A stretch of 64,000 bases of DNA from positions 3,000,189-3,064,188 of the forward strand of contig NZ_LT907782.1 in NCBI RefSeq assembly GCF_900206265.1. The letters run 5' to 3'. The notes under the pieces are model-generated. The model worked only from the letters and a program-made list of their open reading frames with translations, was not told where the DNA came from and searched no databases. The position numbers were made by a program, and so were the translations under genes. Positions 31,380-40,319 of this stretch are shown here, piece by piece. Numbering within the stretch: the first letter of the stretch is position 1; each line of letters starts with the position of its first letter. This DNA is from Nitrosomonas ureae (GTDB lineage: Bacteria > Pseudomonadota > Gammaproteobacteria > Burkholderiales > Nitrosomonadaceae).

Positions 31380-32135
31380 TTAAGCCACCATATCGACCTT
31401 GCCTGTTTTCAGGTTGTAAACACCACCGACTACAAGAAGCTTTTTCTCCGCTACCAATCGACTGAGAATGGGGGTTTGCTTTTTCAATTCCTTCACATTT
31501 TGTATGACGTTCATTCTGACGACATCATCGATGCGGTTTTTCGATTGCTTGTCAATCGCTCTTACCGCCGGTGCTAAGGCACTGGCGATCGATTGAATAT
31601 GCCCTGGAAATTGCGTGCTGTTATCTGAGGCGTCAATTGCAGCTTTGATCGCACCGCAGCTTTCATGACCCAATACCATGATCAGTGGAGTATGCAAAAC
31701 AGCCGCTGCATATTCGAGTGTAGCAACAAAATCTGTTGTTAAATAATTTCCGGCAACCCGGGCGACAAACAAATCCCCCCGTTGCTCGTCAAAGCAGAAT
31801 TCAGGGCTCACTCTTGAATCAGCGCAGCTTAATATACTGGCATAAGGATTCTGTCCTTTGACCAAAGCTGCGCGCTCATCTTTAAAATTCAATGGTGTGG
31901 AGAGGCCGGCAACATAACGATCATTACCCGCCATCAATCTTTCCAGGGCTGCTTCCGGTGTGAGTACATTTTCCGGTTGAGGTGGCGTCTTAATAACGCC
32001 TGATGTGGCTATGACCTGATGAGTTGCGGTGATTCCCAGTCCCAGCGCGGATGCCATGGTGAGCTTTAGAAATGAACGCCGTTGCTGATTTTGCTGCGGA
32101 TTACTGTTTTCCGATGGGTTGGATAGTTTGCACAC
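31380..32135 (-). CDS. Beta-class carbonic anhydrase with Tat signal peptide
   Basis: Beta carbonic anhydrases interconvert CO2 and bicarbonate with a zinc site. Ligands are visible: Cys104, Asp106 and Arg108 in SCADSR, and His157 and Cys160 in VLGHESCGA. Residues 19-42 form a twin-arginine signal (RRSFLKL followed by a hydrophobic ASALGLGITATH stretch), so the enzyme is predicted to be exported folded to the periplasm. The 251-residue length is long for the class because of this leader. In an autotroph it could convert periplasmic CO2/bicarbonate; that is inference. Confidence 0.92.
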   Translation of the reverse strand: MCKLSNPSENSNPQQNQQRRSFLKLTMASALGLGITATHQVIATSGVIKTPPQPENVLTPEAALERLMAGNDRYVAGLSTPLNFKDERAALVKGQNPYASILSCADSRVSPEFCFDEQRGDLFVARVAGNYLTTDFVATLEYAAAVLHTPLIMVLGHESCGAIKAAIDASDNSTQFPGHIQSIASALAPAVRAIDKQSKNRIDDVVRMNVIQNVKELKKQTPILSRLVAEKKLLVVGGVYNLKTGKVDMVA

Positions 32136-32325
32136 TTTTTGTTCTTTTCCTTAAAATAATAAATGTATGGATTGCTTCTATTGTATAAGAACATACAACG
32201 CTTGCGAATAAATGAAGCGAGAATAAGCATGCGGTGCTTTGAGAGAAATGTGTTTCCGTTTTTCTTCAGCATTGTGTCATGGGGGATACAGCCTTATTAT
32301 CCCTCTTTAAATCCGGAAAGAAATT

Positions 32326-33564
32326 ATGCGCTTGACTGTCGTCACATACGGAACCGAAGGGGATTCTCGCTCACTGGTCGGATTATGTCGTGGTTTGCTG
32401 GATGCAGGCCATGAAGTTCAGTTTTTGGCTGACCGATCCGCATTGGCGGCTGCGCAAGCGCAGGGAATTTCCTTCCATGCGTTGAGTGGCGATATGAAGG
32501 CAACGGTCGATCCCGAGGGAGCATTGTCGAAACTGATGCAGAAGGGCGGCGACGTTACGCAATTGGCCAAGGCAGTTGCACGTATTGCGGATGAGAATAC
32601 GGTTGAATGGATGCGGGAAATTATCGCTCAAGCCCAATCTTCGGATGCGATCCTGTTTTCAGGCATTGCGAGTTATGTCGGGTTATCGGTAGCGGAATAT
32701 TTGCATATCCCTGCTATTGGACTGGGTCTCTGGCCGATGTCACCGACCCGCGCATTTCCATCTCCGTTGCTGCCACCCTGGCAGATGCCTGGTTGGTTGA
32801 ATCTGTTGAGTCATCATGCGATTAATGCGCTCATGTGGTGGTCATTCCGCAAACGAATAAATGAGGCGCGACGCGAGGTGTGCGGACAAATGCCGCGTCA
32901 GCAGATGTGGCGTGATTATCTGGTACTTTATGGCGTTTCTCGCTACCTTATACAGCAGCCAGTCGACTGGCCCGAGATGTGGAAAATATGCGGTGCATGG
33001 TTTGTCGATTCCGGAGCCTGGGAACCGCCAGCAGCTTTGGCTGAGTTTTTGAATGCCGGCGAGGCGCCTATTTATGTCGGCTTCGGCAGCATGGGTGGAT
33101 TCGATCGGGAAAAACTTCTCACTGCGATTGTGCAAGCGATAGACGGAAGACGTGCATTGTTTTATCCGGGATGGAGCGGTATTAATCCTGTAGAGCTGCC
33201 GGGAAATTTTCATGTGGTTGGTGATACGCCGCATCATTGGCTGTTTCCTAGAGCCTCGATGGTGATTCATCATGGCGGTGCGGGTACATCGCATACCGCA
33301 TCCCGTGCCGGAGTACCGTCAGTCGTTATCCCATTTACCGGAGATCAATTCTTTTGGGCTGATAAATTGGCTTCAGCCGGGATTGCACCAAAGTACGCGC
33401 ACCATACCCAGATTAATGCGCAGAAACTTTCCAGTATGATCGACTTTGCGGCCAAACCCGACGTAGCCGGGCGCGCGAAAGTGCTGGGGACAGCGATGGC
33501 GCAGGAAGAGGGTGTTGCATGCGCAGTACGGTACATTGAAAGACACATGACCAAAGGGGTTTGA
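32326..33564 (+). CDS. UGT-like glycosyltransferase (GT1 family)
   Basis: The 412-residue product has the GT-B fold of GT1 enzymes: an N-terminal MRLTVVTYGTEGDSRSLVGL with GHEVQFLAD, and the C-terminal donor-binding signature HHGGAGTSHTASRAGVPSVV followed by FTGDQFFWADKLASAGI. It resembles MGT/sterol-3-beta-glucosyltransferase-type enzymes that glycosylate lipids or small molecules; the acceptor is unknown. It stands divergent from the carbonic anhydrase gene and is preceded by GGAAAG near the ATG. Confidence 0.85.
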   Translation: MRLTVVTYGTEGDSRSLVGLCRGLLDAGHEVQFLADRSALAAAQAQGISFHALSGDMKATVDPEGALSKLMQKGGDVTQLAKAVARIADENTVEWMREIIAQAQSSDAILFSGIASYVGLSVAEYLHIPAIGLGLWPMSPTRAFPSPLLPPWQMPGWLNLLSHHAINALMWWSFRKRINEARREVCGQMPRQQMWRDYLVLYGVSRYLIQQPVDWPEMWKICGAWFVDSGAWEPPAALAEFLNAGEAPIYVGFGSMGGFDREKLLTAIVQAIDGRRALFYPGWSGINPVELPGNFHVVGDTPHHWLFPRASMVIHHGGAGTSHTASRAGVPSVVIPFTGDQFFWADKLASAGIAPKYAHHTQINAQKLSSMIDFAAKPDVAGRAKVLGTAMAQEEGVACAVRYIERHMTKGV

Positions 33565-33608
33565 TTTCCACGGGCTTCGCAATAGATCATGATTTACAGG
33601 AGAAAATA

Positions 33609-34292
33609 ATGATGCGTAAAAAGATTCTTGTTGTTCTTACCAGCGTTGAGAAATATCCCAATTTGAAACGGGCTACGGGTTTGTGGCTTGCTGAGGCTGT
33701 TCATTTTGTCAAAAAAGTAGAAGAAGCGGGTTATGAAGTGGATTATGTCAGCCCGGCAGGGGGGTATACGCCGATTGATCCGCATAGCCTTGCGATGGCG
33801 GATGATACGGATTGGGATTGGTATCACGATAAAGCGTTCATGAACCGCCTCGGTGCAACACTGAAACCAATCGACATCAACCCGAATGATTATATTGCAA
33901 TTTATTTTTCCGGGGGGCATGGTGTTATCTGGGATTTTCCGGACAATGAAGCATTGCAATCGATCAGTCGCAAAATTTATGAGAATGGGGGTTATGTGTC
34001 ATCGGTTTGCCATGGTGCAGCGGGTTTGTTGAATATCAAACTTTCTGATGGCAGCTTGCTCGTGAAAGGGAAGAAAGTCACCGGTTTTTCAAACGAAGAG
34101 GAAAAGCTTGCCGAACTGGATCAATATGTGCCCTTTCTGACCGAAACGGAATTGATCAAGCGCGGCGCGGTTTATCAGAAAGCGACTGAGCCCTGGGCGG
34201 TGTTTGCGGTGCAGGATGAAAGACTGATTAGCGGGCAGAATCCGGCTTCTGGTGCTGCTGTAGCCGAGTTGTTGATAAAGACTTTGGAGTGA
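33609..34292 (+). CDS. Type 1 glutamine amidotransferase-domain protein (DJ-1/PfpI, Hsp31-like)
   Basis: The product starts MMRKKILVVLTSVEKYP at ATG 33609, eight bases after AGGAG. The frame is open to 33561 but lacks a ribosome site there. It has the DJ-1/PfpI nucleophile elbow SVCHGAAGLL and a GGHGVIWDFPDN motif typical of the Hsp31/glyoxalase III branch, which removes methylglyoxal or repairs glycated proteins. Start 33612 is also possible. The product is 227 residues. Confidence 0.85.
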   Translation: MMRKKILVVLTSVEKYPNLKRATGLWLAEAVHFVKKVEEAGYEVDYVSPAGGYTPIDPHSLAMADDTDWDWYHDKAFMNRLGATLKPIDINPNDYIAIYFSGGHGVIWDFPDNEALQSISRKIYENGGYVSSVCHGAAGLLNIKLSDGSLLVKGKKVTGFSNEEEKLAELDQYVPFLTETELIKRGAVYQKATEPWAVFAVQDERLISGQNPASGAAVAELLIKTLE

Positions 34293-34386
34293 AGAGATGA
34301 TTGATAGGACATTTTGTTTTTCCAATCAGATCATCTTGCAGCCTACCCACGAGCTTTTGATGTTCGGCAAAAAGTATTAAACAATC

Positions 34387-34986
34387 ATGTATTACAAACC
34401 GGTTTTTAGCATCATCGCCATTGCGCTCACATTGATAGCTTTTATTCCCTATATCCGTGCGATTCTGAATGATACGGTCAAGCCGCATGTGTTTTCCTGG
34501 ATTATTTGGGGTGCAACGACGTTGCTGATTTTTCTGGCGCAGCTTGAGGATAAGGGTGGCGCAGGCACATGGCCGATTGGTGTTTCAGCGGGTATTACAA
34601 TATTCATTGCTTATCTGGCTTATTTGAAACGTGCAGACGTAAGCATTACCCGAACGGATTGGTTATTTTTTATTTCAGCGCTGTCTGCGTTGCCATTGTG
34701 GTATTTGACATCCGATCCGTTATGGGCGGTCGTGTTGCTGACAGCGATCGATGTCGTCGGATTCGGGCCTACCGTCAGAAAAGTCTATCATTTTCCTTAT
34801 TCGGAATCATTGCTGTTTTTTGCCCTATTCACGGTGCGTAATACACTGGTGATGCTGGCACTGGAAAATCTTTCGGTTACAACGCTATTATTCCCTGCCG
34901 TCATGGCGGCGGTGTGTGTTTTTTTGATCGCTTTAATTTCGTATCGCAGGCGGGTTCTTGCAACGCTCAAAATAGAATCGGTTTGA
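34387..34986 (+). CDS. Multi-spanning membrane protein, function unknown
   Basis: The 199-residue product has about seven hydrophobic spans. The first repeats the pattern IAFIPYIRAILNDTVKPHVFSW, with another similar helix pair in the second half (DPLWAVVLLTAIDVVGFGPTVRKVY). This looks like a duplicated PQ-loop-like or SWEET/PnuC-like three-helix bundle, but I cannot confirm the family. No neighbouring gene suggests a substrate. Confidence 0.65.
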   Translation: MYYKPVFSIIAIALTLIAFIPYIRAILNDTVKPHVFSWIIWGATTLLIFLAQLEDKGGAGTWPIGVSAGITIFIAYLAYLKRADVSITRTDWLFFISALSALPLWYLTSDPLWAVVLLTAIDVVGFGPTVRKVYHFPYSESLLFFALFTVRNTLVMLALENLSVTTLLFPAVMAAVCVFLIALISYRRRVLATLKIESV

Positions 34987-35094
34987 TACGGAAGCGATTC
35001 AAGATACTCTATTGCCGTGCTATGATGGAATGCAAGCCCGTTGAGGGGAAACGGTTTCCGTTATCCAATTCCGCTTATCTGCAGGGAGGTGATC

Positions 35095-36054
35095 ATGGCT
35101 GATATTTTCTTTGACGTAAACAGCAATATCCGTGCGGTGGGTTCTATCCGCCGCGGCGTCGATGGCAATCCGCAATCCCTCGATGCATCCATTGCGGATG
35201 GCGATACCATTGGTTTTCATTGTGCCGGTAGTGGATCGTTGCGTTTTTTAGGTGTGGATACGCCGGAAAAGAATTTTCAACTTCCAGGCTCATCCGCACA
35301 TCGTCGTCTTGATTCGGAGGAATGGGAAAATTATTTGACGGATCCTTTCCTACCTCACTTGGGCCCTTATAATCTTGATGCTGATCTTATCGCTTACTTG
35401 CGTCCCCGCCTCGGCCCAGGTGCAGGCATCAATCATCGTTTTCATGGGAACAACGCCGAACAGACATTGATTGCGCACGTGCAAGCCGATATGGATGCAT
35501 TGGGGCAAGATCCGAATACGTTTGGATATTTTCTGTCTTTCTCCTTCGAAGTATTTGATTCTTACGGGCGTTTCCTGGCGTTTATCAATCGTAACCAGCC
35601 TGATGCTCATATTCCTGGTCCGCGGCCGTTTTCTTACAACGAACGGCAACTGGAAAGGGGTATGGCTTTACCGTATTTTATCTGGCCGAATATTGCGCCA
35701 TTCCGCAAAGGATCCTTGTTGGAGGCTGTTTTTGCGCCGGGTACGGCAAGACGGACTGCGGAGGCGAGTGCGGATTTAAGTCGTGCTCGCAATTTTGTGC
35801 GTCAAGCACGCGCAAACGGAATAGGTGTGTTCAATCCAGCCGATCCATTACGACTCGAGGCATTTGAGGTGCGCTATCTGGGACGGCGCGAATTGCCCAG
35901 TCGCGCAGTGATTGATTTGAGTCGCGATGATGATGTCATTCTACAAGCGCAGCATTACTTTCGCATTCCTAATGCAGAAGACCGGTTGTTTATTCCGCCT
36001 GCATTCATTCCACTGTTCGTCATGCGTGGGTGGCGGCTTGAAGGCTGGTTTTGA
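35095..36054 (+). CDS. SNase-like (staphylococcal nuclease/thermonuclease-related) protein
   Basis: ATG 35095 is preceded by GGGAGGTG and gives MADIFFDVNSNIRAVGSIRR. An upstream in-frame TTG at 35041 is less likely. The segment IADGDTIGFHCAGSGSLRF followed by LGVDTPEK resembles the OB-fold core of SNase-like domains. The rest (about residues 100-319) has no family I recognise and contains RPRLGPGAGINHRFHGNN and YFIWPNIAPFRKGS. No signal peptide is seen. Whether the catalytic residues of an active nuclease are kept is uncertain. Confidence 0.6.
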   Translation: MADIFFDVNSNIRAVGSIRRGVDGNPQSLDASIADGDTIGFHCAGSGSLRFLGVDTPEKNFQLPGSSAHRRLDSEEWENYLTDPFLPHLGPYNLDADLIAYLRPRLGPGAGINHRFHGNNAEQTLIAHVQADMDALGQDPNTFGYFLSFSFEVFDSYGRFLAFINRNQPDAHIPGPRPFSYNERQLERGMALPYFIWPNIAPFRKGSLLEAVFAPGTARRTAEASADLSRARNFVRQARANGIGVFNPADPLRLEAFEVRYLGRRELPSRAVIDLSRDDDVILQAQHYFRIPNAEDRLFIPPAFIPLFVMRGWRLEGWF

Positions 36055-36088
36055 GAAATGTTTTAATTAAATCAAAGGAGACTGAATA

Positions 36089-36301
36089 ATGGCTTACAAG
36101 GAGTACAAAGTATTACACGTGACGGAAGGTGGGGTGGGAACCATTTTCCTGGGTGCATCCGGAATTCCGATCAAGCGACTGGAAACAACGCTGAATAAAG
36201 AGGCCGCCGATGGTTGGACGCTGGTGTTCCAGTTTGTCGAGCAGAAACGGTTTTTGCTGTTCTGGAAGCGTGAGGCGGTGATCATCACCCTGGCACGCTA
36301 G
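36089..36301 (+). CDS. DUF4177 domain protein
   Basis: The 70-residue product begins MAYKEYKVLHVTEGGVG and ends with the DUF4177 pattern LNKEAADGWTLVFQFV and LFWKREAVIITLAR. Family function is unknown. A strong AAGGAG precedes the ATG. It is separated by three bases from the next gene, so the two are probably translated together. Confidence 0.75.
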   Translation: MAYKEYKVLHVTEGGVGTIFLGASGIPIKRLETTLNKEAADGWTLVFQFVEQKRFLLFWKREAVIITLAR

Positions 36302-36304
36302 TGT

Positions 36305-36691
36305 ATGAGATCGAAAGAAGCGGTTCAGGAAGAGGAGGAGCGTCTGCGTCATCTGGTGCGTGAATTGCCGGATGATAAACGGCTGCAATTTTTCCAGCAA
36401 GCCGAGAAGAATCTGAAAGACCCGGATACCTATGCGGCGCTCAATTTTTTATTCATTGCCGGATTGCATCATTTTTATCTGGGCAAATGGTTGCGGGGTT
36501 TGGTCAATTTGAGTATTTTTTTGCTGGGAGTCATTTTGCTGTTTACGCCTGCAGTTATTCTGGGTGTGTTTTTGTTGCTTGCTGTTACGATCATCGAACT
36601 CAGGGCCTTGTTCAATTCACAGATTGTAGTCCAGGAATACAATAACAGCGTGATGGAAAGAATTTACCGTGTGCTTATAAGATCCGATTAA
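36305..36691 (+). CDS. TM2-domain membrane protein
   Basis: The 128-residue product has a charged N-terminal helix (about 1-50, RHLVRELPDDKRLQFFQ), then AALNFLFIAGLHHFYLGKW, the TM2 signature with its H-x-FYLG core, and two to three membrane spans ending FNSQIVVQEYNNS. TM2 proteins are small integral membrane proteins of unclear role. It follows the DUF4177 gene at a three-base spacing and is convergent with the EAL-HDOD gene. Confidence 0.75.
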   Translation: MRSKEAVQEEEERLRHLVRELPDDKRLQFFQQAEKNLKDPDTYAALNFLFIAGLHHFYLGKWLRGLVNLSIFLLGVILLFTPAVILGVFLLLAVTIIELRALFNSQIVVQEYNNSVMERIYRVLIRSD

Positions 36692-36733
36692 TTGTCGCCA
36701 ATCAGAGATCTGTATGCCGCACTAGAATACAAG

Positions 36734-37984
36734 CTAATTCATGGTTGCGGGGGGGCGCTCAGACCATCCCCTTACTTGTGATTCGATGTCGGATAATTCA
36801 TTCAGACTCAGGAAATCCAGTTCAGATAATAAGGAAGGAATGGATGCTGTTTCGCCTTTTTCTTTGGCTTCTATCAATTTCAATGCTTGACCCAAGCGTC
36901 CTTGGCGGTTTAATAAGGCTTGATTCATGTCGTCAGAAATTCCTAATTTATTGACGATTTGCTGCATGTCAATACCTAATAATTGATCCAGAAGAGACAA
37001 AATACCTACCATATAAGCACGTTCGTGATGATTTTTATCATGAGGGCGTTCGGCTTTTGCAATCAATTCCATCAATTTCCCGCGGGTTACAGCAGTTTGT
37101 GTGATTTCATCGGACAGGCTATCCGCCGATTGGCTGGAGGTATACAGTAACAGTTGTATCCATTTCTGTAACTGCTTGCGTCCCATTAACTGCACAGCTT
37201 GTTTTATGGAATTAATTTTTAAGGGTAGGCCGTCGCTACCGGTGTTCACCATACGCAACAGGTTATAACTCAAACCCGGTTGATGCTTGAATGCCTTCTC
37301 AATTTCGTCGATATCGCTTTCTTGATCATGTTCCTGCATTACCAAAGCTAATAACTTTAATAAGGGTATCTTGCCGGGATCAGCCCGTTTGACTGACATG
37401 ACTTCGGGTTTTGCAAAATAATATCCTTGAAACATTTGGAAACCTAATTGCCTGCAATGCGCCTCCTGTTTCCGGTTTTCAACTTTTAGCGCCAGCAGCA
37501 ATACTGGCCAATGATTGAGCTGATTGACCAGTTCGGTGAGCTGGTTTCCGGTCAATGCCAGAACATCGATTTTGACGACACTGACCAAGGGTAACAGCAG
37601 CTCCACCTGGCTGGTGATCGCTACGATATTGTCGAGCGCAAACTGGTACCCTTTTTGTTTCAGTTCCTTACAACGTTGTAAGAATTCGAGTGTAATGGCT
37701 GCAGATTCCTTCACTTCCAGCACAATGTGCTTGCTGGGCAGTAAGCTGATAATGTCGCTTAGGATGAGATCAGGATCCGCGTTGATAAAGCCACGCTGAT
37801 GACCAAGCACGTTATGAATTCCGAACTTGCCATAAGCATTGACGATAACGTTTGCCGATGCCGACAGATCATTCGTGATATGAGCGGTTTCTTCAGCTTC
37901 TTCGTGTCTGAACAGCAGCTCAAATGCCACCAGATTGTGATTACGATCTAGAATAGGTTGACGGCCAAGGCAGATGCTTTCCAT
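36734..37984 (-). CDS. EAL-HDOD signalling protein (YuxH-type)
   Basis: ATG 37984 is chosen because GGAGGA lies seven bases upstream on the minus strand; the frame continues to 38077 without a ribosome site. The 416-residue product has an N-terminal EAL-like domain (about 1-195) with ICLGRQPILDRNHNLVAFEL, and FQMFQGYYFAKPE at its end, followed by an HDOD domain (about 200-400) with LLKLLALVMQEHD and LMGRKQLQKWIQLLLY. In EAL-HDOD proteins the EAL motif is often degenerate, so it probably senses cyclic-di-GMP rather than hydrolysing it. No partner gene is adjacent. Confidence 0.85.
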   Translation of the reverse strand: MESICLGRQPILDRNHNLVAFELLFRHEEAEETAHITNDLSASANVIVNAYGKFGIHNVLGHQRGFINADPDLILSDIISLLPSKHIVLEVKESAAITLEFLQRCKELKQKGYQFALDNIVAITSQVELLLPLVSVVKIDVLALTGNQLTELVNQLNHWPVLLLALKVENRKQEAHCRQLGFQMFQGYYFAKPEVMSVKRADPGKIPLLKLLALVMQEHDQESDIDEIEKAFKHQPGLSYNLLRMVNTGSDGLPLKINSIKQAVQLMGRKQLQKWIQLLLYTSSQSADSLSDEITQTAVTRGKLMELIAKAERPHDKNHHERAYMVGILSLLDQLLGIDMQQIVNKLGISDDMNQALLNRQGRLGQALKLIEAKEKGETASIPSLLSELDFLSLNELSDIESQVRGWSERPPATMN

Positions 37985-38193
37985 AAATTCCTCCGGAATA
38001 ATCGATTGCGTTCTGGTATTTGATGCTATTGCTAAGATTTTAGAGAAACTCGCACAGTACGTGCAGATGCGAATCATTTTCCAAGCAGAGGAGAATATCG
38101 CAAAGCCGATGGTTGCTTTGTGATAATAAAACGGGTTTTTGCTGGCTAAATAGCAAATTTGATCATGTGCTTATTTTTTTATTACTTTTTTCA

Positions 38194-39126
38194 ATGAAGA
38201 CTATTTTTTGGTATTTGCAAGAATATGTAAAGACTGTAGATAAGGGGTTGTTATTTTTTTGCAGTGTATGGATTAGTCTCATGATGGCTCTGAATTATCA
38301 GTGGGATATTGAGCGCGTCATGATCGTTGGTATGAGTTCCCGATATTATCAATTTATTGCACTTTTTACGGTCTACTGCTGCGCTTTTGTCGTTCCCTAT
38401 TTATTTGCCATCCAATTCAGGAGGCATGTGATCACCCCTGCGCCTGCTTTTTGGTTGCTGCTGCTATTTGCGCCAGCCTTGTTTGCGCTCAAAGTGAGCA
38501 TTGCCAATCCGCTGGAAAATATGCTGCAAGGCGTCTGGGGTGATTATTTGACGGCAGTGACTACATTGCCATTCAAATTTCTGGTCGTACTGATTCCATT
38601 GGCAGTTTTATACCAAATGCTTCCCATACAACCCAGTTTCTGGGGTGCAACAGTAAAAGATATTCGGTGGGGACCTTATTGCTTGATGCTGTTGCTGATG
38701 ATGCCGCTGATCATTTTTGCCAGTATGCAACCGGATTTTTTGAATGCTTACCCCCGATTAAAGCATGTTGCTTTTATTGCATCCCATACGGAGGATGTGC
38801 TGATGTATCAACTGTTGTACGAAATCAGCTACGGGATCGATTTTGTGACCATTGAACTATTCTTCCGCGGTTTTCTGCTATTCGCTTTTGTACGCTACGC
38901 CGGAGCAGCGGCAATTCTACCGATGGCTACGTTCTATTGCAGTATTCACTTCGGTAAACCGCTGCTGGAGTGTATTTCTTCCTTTCTGGGTGGATGGATA
39001 TTGGGCGTTATTGCCTATAGAACCCGATCCATCGTAGGAGGATTGGCAGTACATCTGGGAATTGCCTGGATGATGGAAGTCGGAGGGTATATGGGAAATC
39101 TCTGGTTGGGTCGGAATATTCCATAA
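38194..39126 (+). CDS. CPBP-family intramembrane protease homologue (CAAX-protease-like)
   Basis: The product is a multi-spanning membrane protein with the CPBP motif VTIELFFRGFLLFAF (E-x3-R core) and histidine motifs SIHFGKP and VHLGIAWMM. These are the predicted zinc-free or metal-site residues of the Rce1/CPBP fold. The start is uncertain: a TTG at 38113 would add 27 residues, while ATG 38194 has no clear ribosome site. A perfect 15-bp inverted repeat overlaps its stop (39118-39158). Confidence 0.8.
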   Translation: MKTIFWYLQEYVKTVDKGLLFFCSVWISLMMALNYQWDIERVMIVGMSSRYYQFIALFTVYCCAFVVPYLFAIQFRRHVITPAPAFWLLLLFAPALFALKVSIANPLENMLQGVWGDYLTAVTTLPFKFLVVLIPLAVLYQMLPIQPSFWGATVKDIRWGPYCLMLLLMMPLIIFASMQPDFLNAYPRLKHVAFIASHTEDVLMYQLLYEISYGIDFVTIELFFRGFLLFAFVRYAGAAAILPMATFYCSIHFGKPLLECISSFLGGWILGVIAYRTRSIVGGLAVHLGIAWMMEVGGYMGNLWLGRNIP

Positions 39127-39158
39127 ATACTCGGAAATGAAGAGAGTATTTATGGAAT
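39118..39158. repeat. Perfect 15-bp inverted repeat over the stop of the CPBP gene
   Basis: ATTCCATAAATACTC (39118-39132) and GAGTATTTATGGAAT (39144-39158) are exact complements with an 11-base loop. The left arm contains the TAA stop of the CPBP gene. No T run follows on either strand, so it is not a typical intrinsic terminator; it may protect the mRNA 3' end or be a small element. Confidence 0.65.
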
Positions 39159-39478
39159 GAAGAAAGGGTTAAGGAAATTCCGGAAGCAGTACTCAGACTT
39201 CTGGGGCAGCGACTTACAAAGGATGTCAGTGCTCCATGAGCGCAGGGTGTAAAGAATATCGTTTCCCGGCTAATTTATCAGCCCGTCAAATTTGTAATTC
39301 TCTAATATTAACTGTTGCGGTTAGCGATTGAATTCACCATACTATGAATGCACCCAACGATGTTTGGTGTTGTTCTTCGTAGCACAAGGATTCTTGTTTT
39401 AAACTTGAACACCATCTTGAGTTTTTAAATTAGAAGTATCACTAATGAAAGGTGGCGACTTTATTAGGAGAATATGAC
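39159..39478. other. Intergenic region before the CHRD gene
   Basis: No ORF with coding character or known element was seen in these 320 bases. The start of the CHRD gene is preceded by AGGAG at 39466-39470. A promoter for the CHRD gene should be here but no confident box pair was picked out. Confidence 0.5.
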
Positions 39479-40027
39479 ATGAAGAACTTATATTTCAAGT
39501 TGTTTTTGCTGACGGCTTTGTGTGTTGGAGTAAGTGCCGCATATGCCGCAAATGAGTTGAAATTCAGGGCGGACTTAAGCGGTGCACAAGAGGTTACCAC
39601 GCCTGCAGGCGGGGTTGCTACTGATACTGCCGGCACAATTGAAGTGGAATTTGATGCGGCGTTAACCAGAACCCAGTTTCGTCTCACTGTACGCAGCGGT
39701 AGCGGGATCATACAGGCGCATTTTCACTGTGCCTCTGCAGGCGTGAACGGACCGATCGTGGCCTTTCTCTTCGGCCCCGTAGATCCGCCAGTGGATGTGG
39801 GTGAAGGATCCGTTGAAGTAACCTTGGATAACAGCGACATCTTGCCGCCTGCAACGCCTGAGAATATTGAGGCATGTGGCGTGCCGCTCAATAACATTGC
39901 TTCCCTGGCTTTCGCAATGCGTGCTGGAAAAATCTACGCGAATGTGCATAGCACGACTTTCCCGGCAGGTGTAATTCGGGGGCAGCTACTGGAAGATAAG
40001 TCTGATGACTCAGACTCGATTCAGTAG
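39479..40027 (+). CDS. Secreted CHRD-domain protein
   Basis: From ATG 39479, eight bases after AGGAG, the 182-residue product has a signal peptide (about 1-23, cleavage near SAAYA|ANE). A CHRD domain covers most of the mature part: FRADLSGAQEV, then LTVRSGSGIIQAHFHCAS and VNGPIVAFLFGP, ending YANVHSTTFPAGVIRGQL, which is the diagnostic CHRD end. CHRD proteins are usually extracytoplasmic with unknown function. Confidence 0.88.
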   Translation: MKNLYFKLFLLTALCVGVSAAYAANELKFRADLSGAQEVTTPAGGVATDTAGTIEVEFDAALTRTQFRLTVRSGSGIIQAHFHCASAGVNGPIVAFLFGPVDPPVDVGEGSVEVTLDNSDILPPATPENIEACGVPLNNIASLAFAMRAGKIYANVHSTTFPAGVIRGQLLEDKSDDSDSIQ

Positions 40028-40109
40028 CAAGGTGGAGTAAATCTACTATCATGATCTGATGACGGATGGAATGATGGAAAGCGTTGATGTCTTTAATCAG
40101 GTCTGAGAT

Positions 40110-40142
40110 CGATGTGCCGAGCGTTCCTCGTCCGGCACATCG
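40110..40142 (+). terminator. Inverted repeat downstream of the CHRD gene, possible terminator
   Basis: CGATGTGCCG (40110-40119) and CGGCACATCG (40133-40142) form a perfect 10-bp stem with a 13-base loop. Only a weak T-containing tail (TATTGCTT) follows, so termination is plausible but not strong. Confidence 0.4.
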
Positions 40143-40239
40143 TATTGCTTAAAACACACTCATTAATATGAGTAACCCGATGCAAACCTTAATATCATGT
40201 GACATTTTCATTTTATTCTTTTTGTGTAATTTTCTCAGT

Positions 40240-40287
40240 CGGGGTCAAAGCAATAAAGAGGATACGCAATATTAAGCCCTGACCCCG
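40240..40287. repeat. CGGGGTCA/TGACCCCG inverted repeat, REP-like element
   Basis: CGGGGTCA at 40240-40247 and TGACCCCG at 40280-40287 flank 32 bases. Paired GGGGTCA/TGACCCC sequences like these are often seen near REP-associated Y1 transposases in proteobacteria. No transposase is present here, so this is a solo copy. The link to that family is recalled, not checked. Confidence 0.5.
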
Positions 40288-40319
40288 TATACTGATTTAC
40301 GTGATCAAGGGGGATTGTA

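Noticed and set aside
33561..33608. Longer start of the DJ-1/PfpI gene
   Set aside because: The upstream part has no ribosome site and the family start fits ATG 33609, which follows AGGAG.
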